Positions 36,767 through 46,516 are shown, counted from the stretch's first letter. The stretch is 64,000 bases of DNA from CAZXGD01 sp046350455 (GCA_046350455.1 JAXMAM010000006.1:82839-146838), one strand, 5' to 3'. Notes: generated by a model not told the origin, from the letters alone. A program made the numbers and translations.

Positions 36767-37512
36767 ATGCGCTTTTGCCATGTAGCGCTCGCGGCTGGTG
36801 CAACTGCACTGGCTGCCAGCACCGCCAACGCGTATTTCACCGTGGCCGACAACGCGCCCATGCTGCCTACCTCGCAGGGTGGCTTCATGGTGCAGGACGG
36901 CACCTTCAGTGATGCCCTGGGGAGCGGCGGCGCCTACTTCAACGGGCTGGGCCTGGCGCAGGGCTTCACTGTCAGCCAGGTACTCGCTGGACCGGCTGAC
37001 CGTCTGGGGAGCCTCGGACAACTTTGGCAACAACCGGCCGTGGACTGCCACGGCCCTCAGTACCAACATCACTGGCCTTCAGGTGGTGCTGATGAAGCGC
37101 ACCGGCGACAGCACGCTGCAGACGCTGCACACGTGGAACGTGGGCATCGCAAAGCATCGCGCAGTCGCTGACGGCAACTACACCCCCAACGTGTTCAACC
37201 CCGTCTTCCAACTGGGCATGAACCTGACAGGGGGATTCTCGATCACTGCTGGCACCTACTACCTGAGCGTGGGCGCACTGCTGTCAGACCCAGATGGCGA
37301 CGCCTTCCAGTGGGTGAACGGCCAGTGGAACGGCGCAGATCCCATACGCTGCTGGCCACGGTGGCTGACACGCCCACTTCGTGGGGTCGGTGGTCGGCTG
37401 TGCCAGATGGCACATCCGAAACCATGCTGCTTGAAAGCAACATCCTGGTCCTGGCACTCTGGCCATGCTGGCCGCGGGCGCGCTGGGTGCTGGGCGCAGA
37501 CGGAGACGCTGA
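36767..37512 (+). CDS. secreted protein with PEP-CTERM-like exosortase tail, frame broken
   Basis: Begins at ATG 36767 with an AGGA site and a clear signal peptide (MRFCHVALAAGATALAAS). The first frame is good to about 36980; the next (36980-37350) gives LTVWGASDNFGNN and FSITAGTYYLSVGALLSDP; a third covers ATVADTPTSWGRWSAVP. Near 37443 the frame changes once more to give PGTLAMLAAGALGAGRRRRR and a stop at 37512: a Pro-rich head, a hydrophobic helix and an Arg cluster, the three-part sorting signal cut by exosortases. This is the only such tail noticed in the window. Function of the body is unknown. Confidence 0.65.
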
Positions 37513-37524
37513 GAGGCCCTCGGG

Positions 37525-38418
37525 CTACCGCGTCACGAACCATCTGGCGCATGCGCTCCCCTCGTCCACCGGAGCCATGCGCCTGATGTGTTTTGCGGAT
37601 CGCTGCTGCGTGGGGCGCCACGTCGTGCACGCGCAGCGTGCGCGCCGCCGGCCACGGCAGCCAGCGCAGCACCCACCGAGCCCTGCCGCGGCGCGCTGGC
37701 TACCGCCGGTCACAGCGCCAACAAGGGCGGCTGGCGCCCACCAGCACTGGGAAGCCCAGCGCACACAGGGCTCTGGCAGCCGTTGGAGCGCGCAAAGTTC
37801 TGCTGCACGTTCTTGCCAAAGCCCAAGCCTGGATCCAGCGCAATGCACTGGCGCGGCACGCCAGCGTCCATGGCAGCCTGCAGCGCTGCGCCAGCCACGC
37901 GCACGCGTCGCGCACACCACGTCTGCGTAGGCAGGCGCTGCCTCATACTGATGGCTGAAGCGCTCCTGCTCTGGCAGGGCCATGCGGTGCATCAGCACCA
38001 GGCCAGCGCCGTGCTCTGCTGCAACGCGCAGCATGCCAGGGTCTTCTGTGCCAGCGCTCACGTCGTTCACAATGCGGGCGCCAGCAGCCAGCGCCGCCTG
38101 CGCCACGGCTGCAGGCGCGTGGTGTCCTATGGAGACCACGGCGTGCTGCGCCAGCCGCGCACCACGGGCAGCGTGCGCTCCACCTGCTGCTGCGGTGGCA
38201 CGCGCTGCGCGCCGGGGCGCGTGCTTTCACCGCCAACGTCCACCAGGTGCGCGCCCGCTGCAGCGCCGTGCGCTGCGGCCACCGCGCGGGTGGAATCTGC
38301 GTGCTGGCCGCCATCGCTAAAGGCGTCTGGCGTCCACGTTCAGGATGGCCATCAGCAGCGGGCCGTTGGTCAGCGGCAGGCGCAGGCCGCCGCCCACGCT
38401 CCACGCTGCTGCGGTCAC
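37525..38418 (-). CDS. folP: dihydropteroate synthase, frame broken several times
   Basis: Joins p-aminobenzoate to the pterin in folate synthesis. Recognisable pieces in different minus-strand frames: GGGLRLPLTNGPLLMAILNV (near 38400-38340), then ARIVNDVSAGTEDPGML and AGLVLMHRMALPEQER (about 38080-37960), LDPGLGFGKNVQQNF (about 37840-37800), GFPVLVGASR (about 37760) and RVHDVAPHAAAI (about 37620). Together they cover a normal DHPS of about 298 codons from GTG 38418 to a stop at 37525. Several one-base frame changes separate them. Since the enzyme is usually essential, sequencing indels are the likely cause. The GTG overlaps the upstream stop (GTGA). Confidence 0.78.
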
Positions 38419-40334
38419 GGCGTGCCTGCTGGCGCTGGCTGCGCGCCAGTGCCCTGCTTGGCTGGTGGCGCTGGGCGCGGTGGCGGCGCTGGCTCCTCCT
38501 CCAGGCCGCCGCCCATGTCGGGTGGCGGCATCGAGGAACATGGCGGCCTGAATGCCCAGGCCAATCACAGAGCTGGGCACCATGCACGCGGCCTGCCGCG
38601 TGCCGTCAGCGCCGACCGCATGGCGCACGCCACAGGCTCCATGGCTGCTGGCTCAAACTGCAGCGGCAGCGCACCCCGCCGGGCAGCGACTGCATGATCT
38701 GGTCTGCTGCGGCCGCCAGGCTCACCCACGCCCACAAACACCACGGCGTCTGGCTGCGGCAGCAGCCACGGCATGGCCTTCACCACGCCAGCGGCGCCAA
38801 GGCTGTTGGCGCCATCGGGGCTGCGTGCGGCTGCCAGTGCGCGCTCAAGCACGTCGGCGCGCTGGCTGCCGGTCACCACCAGGCCGCCGGGCACCTCTGC
38901 GGCAAAGCCAAGCAAGCCGGCCGCGCCACCACAAACTGCTTGATCATGCGCTGGAACATGGGGCCCGCCTTGGTGGCGTCAACCACCGTCTCCTTCACGC
39001 TGAAGGCAGAGGCCACCAGGCCCTCCTTGACGGTGCGAGATTCCTCCCACGCGCCCTGCACCTTCACGCCGGCACCTTCTGTGGTCTGCGCTTCCACCAG
39101 GTCTTCCAGCGCAGCCCCTTCACCGCGGCTGGATCCTTGGTCGCACCACAAGCGCTGTCGTTGATGAGGCCGCCGCTCACGATGGCCAGGCTGCTGGGAT
39201 AGATGGCCAGCGCACGCCATCAATCTTGTCCTGCACCGCGTCAAGCCAGGCGGGCAGCGGAAGCCGATCGCCCCCATGGGCAGCACGGTGGTGGCCTGCG
39301 CACCGCGGCCATGCCGCCCATGGCGCGCACATCGCCGCCCGCGATGTAGAAGGGCACCGCAGCGGGCAGCATGCTCATGAGCGCCTGGGGCGTGGAGCCA
39401 GCGCTAGCGGGCTGGGCGCGCCAGCGGGGCTGCCTGCACCAGCGGGGCTGGCGGTGCCTGCGGGGCTGGCAGCGCCTGCTGCGTCACCTGCCGCGGTGGT
39501 GGGCATGGTGCACAATGGGGCTGCCGGGTTCAAAGCGCACGTGCACCTTGGCACCCACGCCCATGCGTCCATGTCCAGCGCCAGCACGGCGTCTGCCATC
39601 TGCTCAAGCACGGCCGCAGAACGCTCGCGCGCAGCGGCAGCGGCGGCTTCGTCCATCTGCATGCCCAGGCTCTGGCCCATGCCGCCGTCCAGGTCCTGCG
39701 TCAGGTCCTTGGCAGCCAGCGACCGCAACTGCGCCGCCTGGCGCTTGAAGAGCGCGCCGCCGCCCCACGCCAGAATGTCGCCGCCGCACGCAAGCTTCAT
39801 GCCGCGCTCGCCCAGGCGCTCCTTCAGCACAGGGCCGATGCCGCCCTTGGGGTCGTACGCCTTGACCGATCCGCTGCTGGGCCCAATGAGCACGTGCTTG
39901 CCCACGGTGCGCACAAACACCACCATGCCGGACACGTTGGACCGGTAGGCGCCCTCGCCACCGTCTGGCACAGGCGTGAACGCGCCCTTGATGAGCGCGT
40001 CCGGGTCTGTGGCGGGCACCATGAGGAAGGGCTCGGTCTGGCCGTCCACCTCAAGGCCCCACACCGCCAGCGTGCCCTTGTCGTCAAAGCCGCCGGCGAT
40101 GCCCAGCTGGCTGCGCAGGAAGTCAATGGGCCGGCCGGCCACGCCAACCTCTGGCCGGCCGGTGCGCTCCATGCACTGCTGCATGTCGTCGCTGGCCTGC
40201 TTGGGGCTGGGGATGGCGATGACCGACAGCGCGTTGGGCGGCACCAGGGCCAGGGTGTCGTCCCAGGAGTCTGCAGCGGTGAATGCTGCAAGGCAGGCGG
40301 CCGCAGCAACGGCGATGAAGGTGATGGTGCGCAT
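38415..40334 (-). CDS. secreted protein of unknown function (DUF3352-like), frame broken
   Basis: About 640 codons from ATG 40334. Signal peptide (MRTITFIAVAAAACLAAFTA), then SWDDTLALVPPNALSVIAIP, a style seen in large secreted planctomycete proteins. The first frame is sound to about 39390, including an Ala/Pro/Gly repeat linker; it then continues in other frames with LMSMLPAAVPFYIAGGDV, SAFSVKETVVDATKAGPMFQ, EVPGGLVVTGSQRADVLERA and VIGLGIQAAMFLDAA, ending at a TGA (38415) that overlaps the folP GTG. Its start overlaps the glutathione peroxidase stop (TAATG). Frame breaks are probably indel errors. DUF3352 resemblance is weak. Confidence 0.6.
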
Positions 40335-40978
40335 TACTTGGTGGCTGGTGCGGAGTTGGCGGGTGCGCTGGTGGCGGGAGCGGTGGGAGCGGCGGCGGCG
40401 AGCGCAGCCTCGATGGCTGCGGTCAGCTCCTTGCCCTCAGGCGTGACCTTGGAGGCGTAGAAGGCCACGGGCTGGCCATCGCGGCCGATGAGGTACTTGC
40501 TGAAGTTCCAGCCTGGCAGCTTGCCTGTGCGCGTGCCCAGGTAGGAGTAGATCTGGTCCTGGCCTTCGCCCTGCTTGGTCTGCACCTTGGCCATGATGGG
40601 GAAGGTCACCTGGTAGGTGGTGCTGCAGAACTTCTTGATGTCGTCTGCGCTGCCGGGCTCCTGGCCGCCAAAGTCATTGCACGGGAAGCCCAGGATGACC
40701 AGGCCGTTGTCCTTATATTTCTGCCACACGGCCTCAAGGCCGGTGTACTGCGGGGTGTAGCCGCACTTGCTGGCCACGTTGACCACCAGCACCACCTTGC
40801 CCTTGTAGGCGGAAAGGTCCACTGGCTTGCCGTCCAGGCCTGTGGTCTTCAGCGTGAAGAAGGAGACGTCCTTCCACTTGGCAAGCTGGTCTGGCGTGGG
40901 CGTGATGTCTTCTGGCGCTGCGAAGCCTGTGAGCAGGGTGACCACGCCGAGCGCGGCTGCGATGAATGGGATTCTCAT
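40334..40978 (-). CDS. secreted glutathione peroxidase family protein
   Basis: A 214-aa thiol peroxidase from ATG 40978 with an AGGA site. An N-terminal signal peptide (FIAAALGVVTLLTGFA) places it in the periplasm. The active site carries Cys72 (NVASKCGYTPQY), not selenocysteine, with GFPCNDFGGQEPG and WNFSKYLI supplying the usual Gln and Trp. The C-terminus has an Ala/Pro/Thr tail of about 25 residues. Its ATG overlaps the aroC stop (ATGA), and its TAA overlaps the following ATG, so it belongs to a coupled operon. Confidence 0.92.
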   Translation of the reverse strand: MRIPFIAAALGVVTLLTGFAAPEDITPTPDQLAKWKDVSFFTLKTTGLDGKPVDLSAYKGKVVLVVNVASKCGYTPQYTGLEAVWQKYKDNGLVILGFPCNDFGGQEPGSADDIKKFCSTTYQVTFPIMAKVQTKQGEGQDQIYSYLGTRTGKLPGWNFSKYLIGRDGQPVAFYASKVTPEGKELTAAIEAALAAAAPTAPATSAPANSAPATK

Positions 40979-42636
40979 GGTGTCCTCCGAGTGGATGTGG
41001 TGTCGGTCCGGTCCTGTGCTACCTGCGCGGGTGCAAAGCAGCGGATGGCGTTGGCGCATGCTTCGAGCAGCGCCACTTCTTCTGCGGCAAAGGTGCGTTC
41101 GCCAGCATTGGCCACGCCAAGCGTGCCGATGACCTGGCCGCTGGTGCCACGCACTGGCACCACCATGGCGCCCTCCATGCCGGAGGTGCGCGCGCCGGGC
41201 TGCACCACGCCGGTGGTGTCCTGCACCAGGTCGCACATGTTCACCGGCTGATTGCGCTGCGCACACACGCCAGCCATGCCCTTGCCCACGGGGATCACAC
41301 GGATCTTGTCCATGAGCTGCGGCGGCAGCGGGCCTGCCAGCGCGGCCAGGTGCAGCATGCCGTCTGGCTGCACAAAATGCAGCGTTCCAGAGTGCGCGCG
41401 CAGGCCTTCCACCACGCGCTCCAGCGCCTGCTGCACATCTGCCGCCTGCGCGGCCGCCTGCACCAGGTCGGGCTGCGCGGGCAGCGCGCGCATCAGGCGC
41501 AGCGACGCTTCGTAGTGCGCGCGCACTTCGGCCATCGAGTCGCCGCCAAACTTCTCCAGGAACGCGGCGGCGATCTCAAAGGCCACCACGTGCTCCATGA
41601 CCACGCTGGCTGCAGCCACCGCGCTGATGTCGCTGCGTTCGTACTGGCTCTGCTCTGGCTGGCGCGTGACCAGGTCAATGCTGGGCATGCCGCGCAGCAG
41701 CGTGGCGATGGGCTTCATGGTGCCGCGCACCACCACAGGCATGCCGTTGGTCATGCCGCCCTCCAGCCCGCCAGCGTTGTTGCTGGTGCGCACAAAGCCC
41801 AGGTGCGGCTCTGCGGTGCGCGCGGGATCAAAGGCGATGGGGTCATGCACCGCGCTGCCGGTGCGGTAGGCGCACTCCTTGCCAAGGCCGATCTCCACCG
41901 CCTTGAAAGCCTGGATGCCCATCACAGCGCCTGCAAGGCACGCGTCCAGACGCTGGTCCCACTGCGCGCAGGTGCCAAGGCCAGGCGGGCAGCCCAGCAC
42001 GTGCACCTCCACCAGTCCACCCACGGTGTCGCGGTCCACCTTGGCGCGGTGGATGGCCTCCACCAGCTTCACCGTGGTGGCGGGGCATGGGCAGTAGACC
42101 TCGCTGGCGTCGCGCGCGGCGCGGAGCGTGGAGAGCGCTTCGGCGGTCACCTGAACCTGGGCGTGCGCATCCAGCGCGCCGCGCACAAAGCCAAAGACCT
42201 CGATGCCCATTGCGCGCAGCAGCATGCGGGCCAGCGCGCCTGCCGCCACACGGCCTGCGGTCTCGCGGGCGCTGGCGCGCTCCAGCGTGGTGCGGCAGTC
42301 CGGCGTGAGCCACTTCAGGCTGCCAGCCAGGTCCGCGTGCCCAGGGCGCGGGCGGGTGACTGCCGGCGTGCGCGCTGGGTCATCCAGCCGGCTGTCCTGG
42401 TTGGACACCTGCACCATGACGGGCGAGCCCATGGTCAGGCCCATGCGCACGCCGCTCAGGATCTGCGCGCGGTCGCTCTCGATGCGCTGGCGCGCGCCGC
42501 GGCCGTACCCGCCCTGGCGGCGGCGCAGCTCTGCGTCCAGCAGGTCCATGTCCACTGGCAGGCCAGCAGGCAAGCCCTCCACCAGCGCCAGGATGGCTGG
42601 GCCGTGCGACTCGCCTGCGGTGCGGTAGGTGAGCAT
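40975..42636 (-). CDS. aroC: chorismate synthase with C-terminal GAF domain (apparent fusion)
   Basis: Residues 1-380 are a complete chorismate synthase (TAGESHGPAILALVEG, RPRPGHADLAGSLKW, SARETAGRVAAGALAR, SNNAGGLEGGMTNG, EKFGGDS), making chorismate from EPSP with reduced FMN. Residues about 388-535 form a GAF domain (VIPVGKGMAGVCAQRNQPVN, VIGTLGVANAGERTF). The frame is unbroken across both (553 aa). At 41495-41491 the bases read TGATG: one indel earlier would end AroC there and start a separate GAF gene at Met382, as in the tightly overlapping neighbours, so the fusion may be an artefact. Start ATG 42636, divergent from the SDR gene. Confidence 0.9.
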   Translation of the reverse strand: MLTYRTAGESHGPAILALVEGLPAGLPVDMDLLDAELRRRQGGYGRGARQRIESDRAQILSGVRMGLTMGSPVMVQVSNQDSRLDDPARTPAVTRPRPGHADLAGSLKWLTPDCRTTLERASARETAGRVAAGALARMLLRAMGIEVFGFVRGALDAHAQVQVTAEALSTLRAARDASEVYCPCPATTVKLVEAIHRAKVDRDTVGGLVEVHVLGCPPGLGTCAQWDQRLDACLAGAVMGIQAFKAVEIGLGKECAYRTGSAVHDPIAFDPARTAEPHLGFVRTSNNAGGLEGGMTNGMPVVVRGTMKPIATLLRGMPSIDLVTRQPEQSQYERSDISAVAAASVVMEHVVAFEIAAAFLEKFGGDSMAEVRAHYEASLRLMRALPAQPDLVQAAAQAADVQQALERVVEGLRAHSGTLHFVQPDGMLHLAALAGPLPPQLMDKIRVIPVGKGMAGVCAQRNQPVNMCDLVQDTTGVVQPGARTSGMEGAMVVPVRGTSGQVIGTLGVANAGERTFAAEEVALLEACANAIRCFAPAQVAQDRTDTTSTRRTP

Positions 42637-42658
42637 GGAAGATGGGATGATAGACCGC

Positions 42659-43491
42659 ATGGAAGAGCTTCCACTGGCAGGCCGCACGGCCATCGTGACA
42701 GGCGCGTCCGCTGGCATTGGTGCAGCGTTTGCGCGGTTCCTGGCAGCGCGCGGGGCGGCTGTGTGCCTGGTGGCGCGGCGCATGGACCGCCTGCAGCAGG
42801 TGGCGCAGGAGGCCGCAGCGCGCAGCACCGCGTGCGCACGCACGCCGTGGCTGTGGACCTGGCAGAGCTGCCGGCAGGCCGCGTGGTGGAGGAGTGCCAG
42901 CGCGGCGCTGGGCGCGGCGGACATCCTGATCAACAACGCCGGCTACGGCCCGCGCGGGGGTTTCCTGGACACGCCGTGGCAGGAGCACGCTGCGTTCATG
43001 CAGGTGATGATGTGCAGGCTACGCCGAGCTGATGCACCGCACGCTGCGGCACATGAAGGCGCAGGACTACGGGCGCGTGGTGAACGTGAGCAGCCTGGCC
43101 AGCTTTGCGCCAGAGCAGCGCGGCAGCATGTATGGCCCGGCCAAGCGCTTTGTGACCAGCCTGAGCCGCGCCGTGGCGCTTGACCTGGAGGGCACCAACG
43201 TGCACGTGTGCGCCAGGCTGTCCAGGCTTTACCTACAGCGAGTTCCACGACGTGATGGGCAACCGCCAGCACATGCAGAAGCTGCCCAAGTGGATGTGGA
43301 CCAGCGCAGAAGACGTGGTGCAGCGCAGCTGGAGCGCGGTGGAGGCAGGCCGGCCAGTGGAGGTGATCGGCCGCGTGAACAAGGGCATTGCCGCGCTGTG
43401 CTGGGCGCTGCCTGCGCGCGTGGCCAGCGCCATTGGGCCAAAGCCACTGCGCGAACGCGGCGAGCCAGAGGCGTTTGGCAAGGGCGCGTAG
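42659..43491 (+). CDS. short-chain dehydrogenase/reductase, frame broken
   Basis: NAD(P)-dependent oxidoreductase of the classical SDR type. The pieces, in different frames, are AIVTGASAGIGAAF (cofactor site, near 42690), VAVDLAELPAG (about 42850), ADILINNAGYGPRGGF (about 42920), GRVVNVSSLASFAPEQRGSM then YGPAKRFVTSLSRA with Ser, Tyr and Lys (about 43075-43170), and GFTYSEFHDVMGNRQHMQKLPKW to a stop at 43491. Homology is continuous over about 277 codons, but at least four frame changes occur. Substrate unknown. Starts 22 bp from the divergent aroC. Confidence 0.75.
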
Positions 43492-43522
43492 CACGCGCGT
43501 GGCACGCGCGTAGCACGCGCGT
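43490..43522. repeat. 11-bp tandem repeat (3 copies) filling the gap between two convergent stops
   Basis: AGCACGCGCGT (43490-43500), GGCACGCGCGT (43501-43511) and AGCACGCGCGT (43512-43522). The array runs from inside the SDR stop codon to the first base of the aroDE stop, so it makes up the whole spacer. Confidence 0.9.
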
Positions 43523-45166
43523 CACGGCTGCTGCGGCACGGGGCGCACGCCAGTCCAGCGCTCGAACTGCCGCGCGGCCTGGCGGTAGAACATCCCTAGT
43601 CCGTCTACAGTCCGCGCTCCGCGGGCGCGTGCTTCCTGCAGCAGCGGCGTGAGCCGCGGCGCATACACGGTGTCCATGACGGTCACGCGGTCGTCCAGCG
43701 GAACATCGTCTGGCAGCGGGCTGCCAGTGGGGTCTGGCCCGCCCTGCATGCCCACCGGCGTGCAGTTGATGAACGCGTGGAAGCACCCGCACCCCAGCTG
43801 GCTGGAGCGCCCTGCCACCACGCGGCCACCCAGCGGGCCGCAGGTGCCTTCGTCTGGATGCTCTGCGCTCATCAGCGACTGCGCCAGCGCCTCCGCGCGG
43901 CTGTCCTGGCGGCTGAACACCACCGCGGTGCCGCCCGCATCTGCAATGCCCGCGGCCACGGCGTCGCGCCGCGCCGCCGGTGCCTAGCACCGCCACGCGC
44001 ATGTCCTGCAGCGCCTCCCGCCCACGCCCATGCCGGTGGCCAGCGCGTCCACCGCTGCAGGCGCGTCGGTGTTGGTGCACACCAGCGTGCCGTCGTCCTC
44101 CACCACCAGCGTGTTGGCAGCGCCGATGCGCGCTGCAATGGGCTCCACGCGGCCGCCGCGCTCGCGCACCAGCCGGATGAGATGCTCCTTGTGCGGCAGC
44201 GTGACGCTGGCGCCGCGGAACGCCAGCGGCGCAGCGTCCAGCAGCGCGCCCACGCTGGCCTTCGAAGTGCTCGTATTCGGGCGGCACCGGCACAGGCACG
44301 TACACGCCATCCATGGCGTGCTGCGCAAACCACGCGTTGTGCGTGGCGGGACTGCGGCTGTGCGCCACAGGCCAGCCCACCACGCCATACACGCGGGTGG
44401 CCTGCGCCCACACGCTGAAAGCCATACATGTTCACCAACTCTGCCACGCTGGGCTGGCCAGCAGCGGTGCCCAGCGCCACGGCGGCAGCAGCGTCTGCGT
44501 CGCCGGCACCGCCTGCGCGCGCAAGGTCAGGAACGCGCCAAACTTGGGCGCCAGCACGCGGCTCATCACGCCGGCCTCGCCCATGCACAACGCGATGGTG
44601 GGCTTGTGGCGCGCGGCCAGAAGCTCGAATGCCCTCAGGTTGTCGCGCACGCTGCGCGCCTGCCACGCGCACTTCATCACCGCGCACTCTGGCAACGGCT
44701 GCGCCATGGCCGCCACCTGGCGCGCAAGGTCCGCTGGGCGGCCCGTGCAAAGTCATGCGCGCTCAGGATGAGCCGCGGTGCGCTGGGGCCACCCGCTGGC
44801 TGCGTGGCTGCGCCAATCTGCTGCCGCGCGCTGGCGCTGCGCTGGTACTGCGCCAGGCTCAAAGTCAATGTACGCAGGCGCTGGCTGCGCACGCCGCCAC
44901 AGCGCAGAGGAGCTCCACGCGCTCTTCTTCTGTGCCGGTGCAAACAGCCCGCCCTCTTCGCGGCCGCGCACGGTCACCACGCTTGGCAGCGGGCTGCGCT
45001 GCACCAGCGCTGCAATCTGCGCGGCAGCCTCGGGCTGGCTGCCCAGCGCGTCCACGCGCCACTCCACCAGCGTGGCGCCCTGCTGCTTGCAGCGCGCGGC
45101 AGTGGCCAGCGCCTGCTCCAGTTCATCGGGCGTCTCTACGGGTATGGCCACGCACAGATGGGTCAT
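43522..45166 (-). CDS. bifunctional 3-dehydroquinate dehydratase / shikimate dehydrogenase, frame broken
   Basis: AroD-AroE fusion carrying out steps 3 and 4 of the shikimate pathway. The AroD part (45166 to about 44420) shows MTHLCVAIPVETPDELEQAL, LVEWRVDAL, VVTVRGREEGGLF, VMKCAWQARSVRDNL with the Schiff-base Lys, and TIALCMGEAGVMSRVLAPKF. The AroE part shows GVVGWPVAHSRSPATHNAWF, GASVTLPHKEHL, NTLVVEDDG, CTPVGMQGG and GLGMFYRQAARQFERWTG, ending at 43522. The two halves are joined through VAELVNMYGFQRVGA. About four frame changes (near 44960-44720, 44400, 44270, 43985) interrupt it; essential function favours sequencing error. Start overlaps the MFS stop (ATGA). Confidence 0.82.
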
Positions 45167-46488
45167 GACTCACCTGCACCATGCTGCAGCTGGCCCCAGA
45201 AGCCCGCGGCCAGCCACGCCAGCGCGCCCAGCAGCACCGCCGCTGGAATGACCAGAAAGCTGTGGTTCCACGCTGCTGCCAGGCCCTGCGTGGCGGTCAG
45301 CTGGTCCACCATGCCGCCAATCAGCGGCACGCTGGGAACGTCTCCCAGCATGTGGATGGCGGTGGTGCTGACCGCCACGCCGGTGGCGCGCTCGGTGGGC
45401 CGCAGCACGTTCACCAGCTGCGCGTTCACGGGCCCCACGCTCATCACCAGGAAAAAGCTGCCCGCGGCCACGCACGCCCAGATCCAGAAGTGGCTCTCCA
45501 AAAAGCTCACCGCCGCCACGCACGGCACCGCCGCCAGCGAGGAAAGCGCGCACGTCCACATCAGCGCGCGTGGATCGCGGCGCAGCCAGCGGTCGCCCAG
45601 CCAGCCGCCCAGCAGCGTGCCAGACAGGCCGGTGGTCACCACGATGACGCCAAACAGCATGGTGGCCTGGCCCTGCGGAATGCCCTTGGCCTGCTCAAGG
45701 AACGTGGGCGCCCAGATGCCCAGCGCGCCAAAGCCCGCAGTCTGCAGCACGTAGCCCAGCGTGGGCAGCACAAACTGGCGCCGGCACAGCTGCCGCGCCA
45801 TCTGCCCCAGCGGGCGCTTGGTGGCGGCCTGCGCGCCGTCCATGGCGCCGCGCGTGGGCTCGCGCAGGAACGCCACAAAGACAGCCAGCCCCAGGCCAGG
45901 CAGCCCAGCGGCCAGGAAGGCTTCGCGCCAGCCAAAGTGCTCCACCATAAAGCCGCCGATGCCAAAGCCCAGCGCCGCGCCCACCGGAATGGCCGCGTTG
46001 AACCACGAGAGCGCCCGCCCGCGCGCTGGCGCTGGCACCAGGTCGCTGAGCACCGAGGGCGTGATGCTGGCGTAGGCGGCTTCGCCAATGCCGGTGAAAG
46101 CGCGCGCCACCAGCAGGCTGAGGAAGCCAGCCGCCAGCCCGCCTGCCGCAGTGGCCAGGCTCCACAGCACCACGGCGCCAGCAATGATCCACATGCGCCG
46201 CCAGCGGTCGCCCAGCACGCCAAAGAGGGGCGAGAGCAGCGCGTACACAATGATGAAGGCCGAATACAGCGTGCCTTCCTGGCCCTTGTCCAGGCCCAGG
46301 CCGCCCAGTTCCAGCGGCTTCTCCAGCTCGGTGTAGAGCGCGCTGAGCACAAACCGGTCCATGTAGTTGAACAGGTTGATGCCCGTGAGCGCTGCCAGCG
46401 GCACCACCACCGCGCTGGTCCAGCGCATGTGGAACGGCTTGCCGTCGGGCCCCACGGCTGCGGATGCTGGGGGAAGGGTCACCTGCAT
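45163..46488 (-). CDS. MFS transporter, Spinster-like
   Basis: A 441-aa inner-membrane transporter from ATG 46488 with about twelve helices. Diagnostic segments: NLFNYMDRFVLSALY in helix 1, FGVLGDRWRRM between helices 2 and 3, and LVPAPARGRALSWFNAAIPVG around helix 5. Resembles the Spinster/hexuronate-type MFS group; substrate unknown. Its last four bases overlap the start of aroDE (ATGA), so they share a transcript. Divergent from the 46517 gene, 28 bp apart. Confidence 0.88.
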   Translation of the reverse strand: MQVTLPPASAAVGPDGKPFHMRWTSAVVVPLAALTGINLFNYMDRFVLSALYTELEKPLELGGLGLDKGQEGTLYSAFIIVYALLSPLFGVLGDRWRRMWIIAGAVVLWSLATAAGGLAAGFLSLLVARAFTGIGEAAYASITPSVLSDLVPAPARGRALSWFNAAIPVGAALGFGIGGFMVEHFGWREAFLAAGLPGLGLAVFVAFLREPTRGAMDGAQAATKRPLGQMARQLCRRQFVLPTLGYVLQTAGFGALGIWAPTFLEQAKGIPQGQATMLFGVIVVTTGLSGTLLGGWLGDRWLRRDPRALMWTCALSSLAAVPCVAAVSFLESHFWIWACVAAGSFFLVMSVGPVNAQLVNVLRPTERATGVAVSTTAIHMLGDVPSVPLIGGMVDQLTATQGLAAAWNHSFLVIPAAVLLGALAWLAAGFWGQLQHGAGES

Positions 46489-46516
46489 GCGCGGGGCATC
46501 GTACGATCGGGGCTCC

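Noticed and set aside
36767..37171. Short secreted protein ending at 37171 as a complete gene
   Set aside because: The conserved-looking body and PEP-CTERM-like tail continue in other frames, so the stop is likely caused by an indel.
37259..37672. Minus-strand continuation of folP into the PEP-CTERM gene
   Set aside because: Beyond RVHDVAPHAAAI the frame has no DHPS similarity; the stop at 37525 in a neighbouring frame fits the family length.
40966..43032. Long plus-strand open frame (688 codons) opposite aroC
   Set aside because: His/Ala/Arg-rich composition typical of an antisense shadow in high-GC DNA; the opposite strand encodes an unmistakable chorismate synthase.
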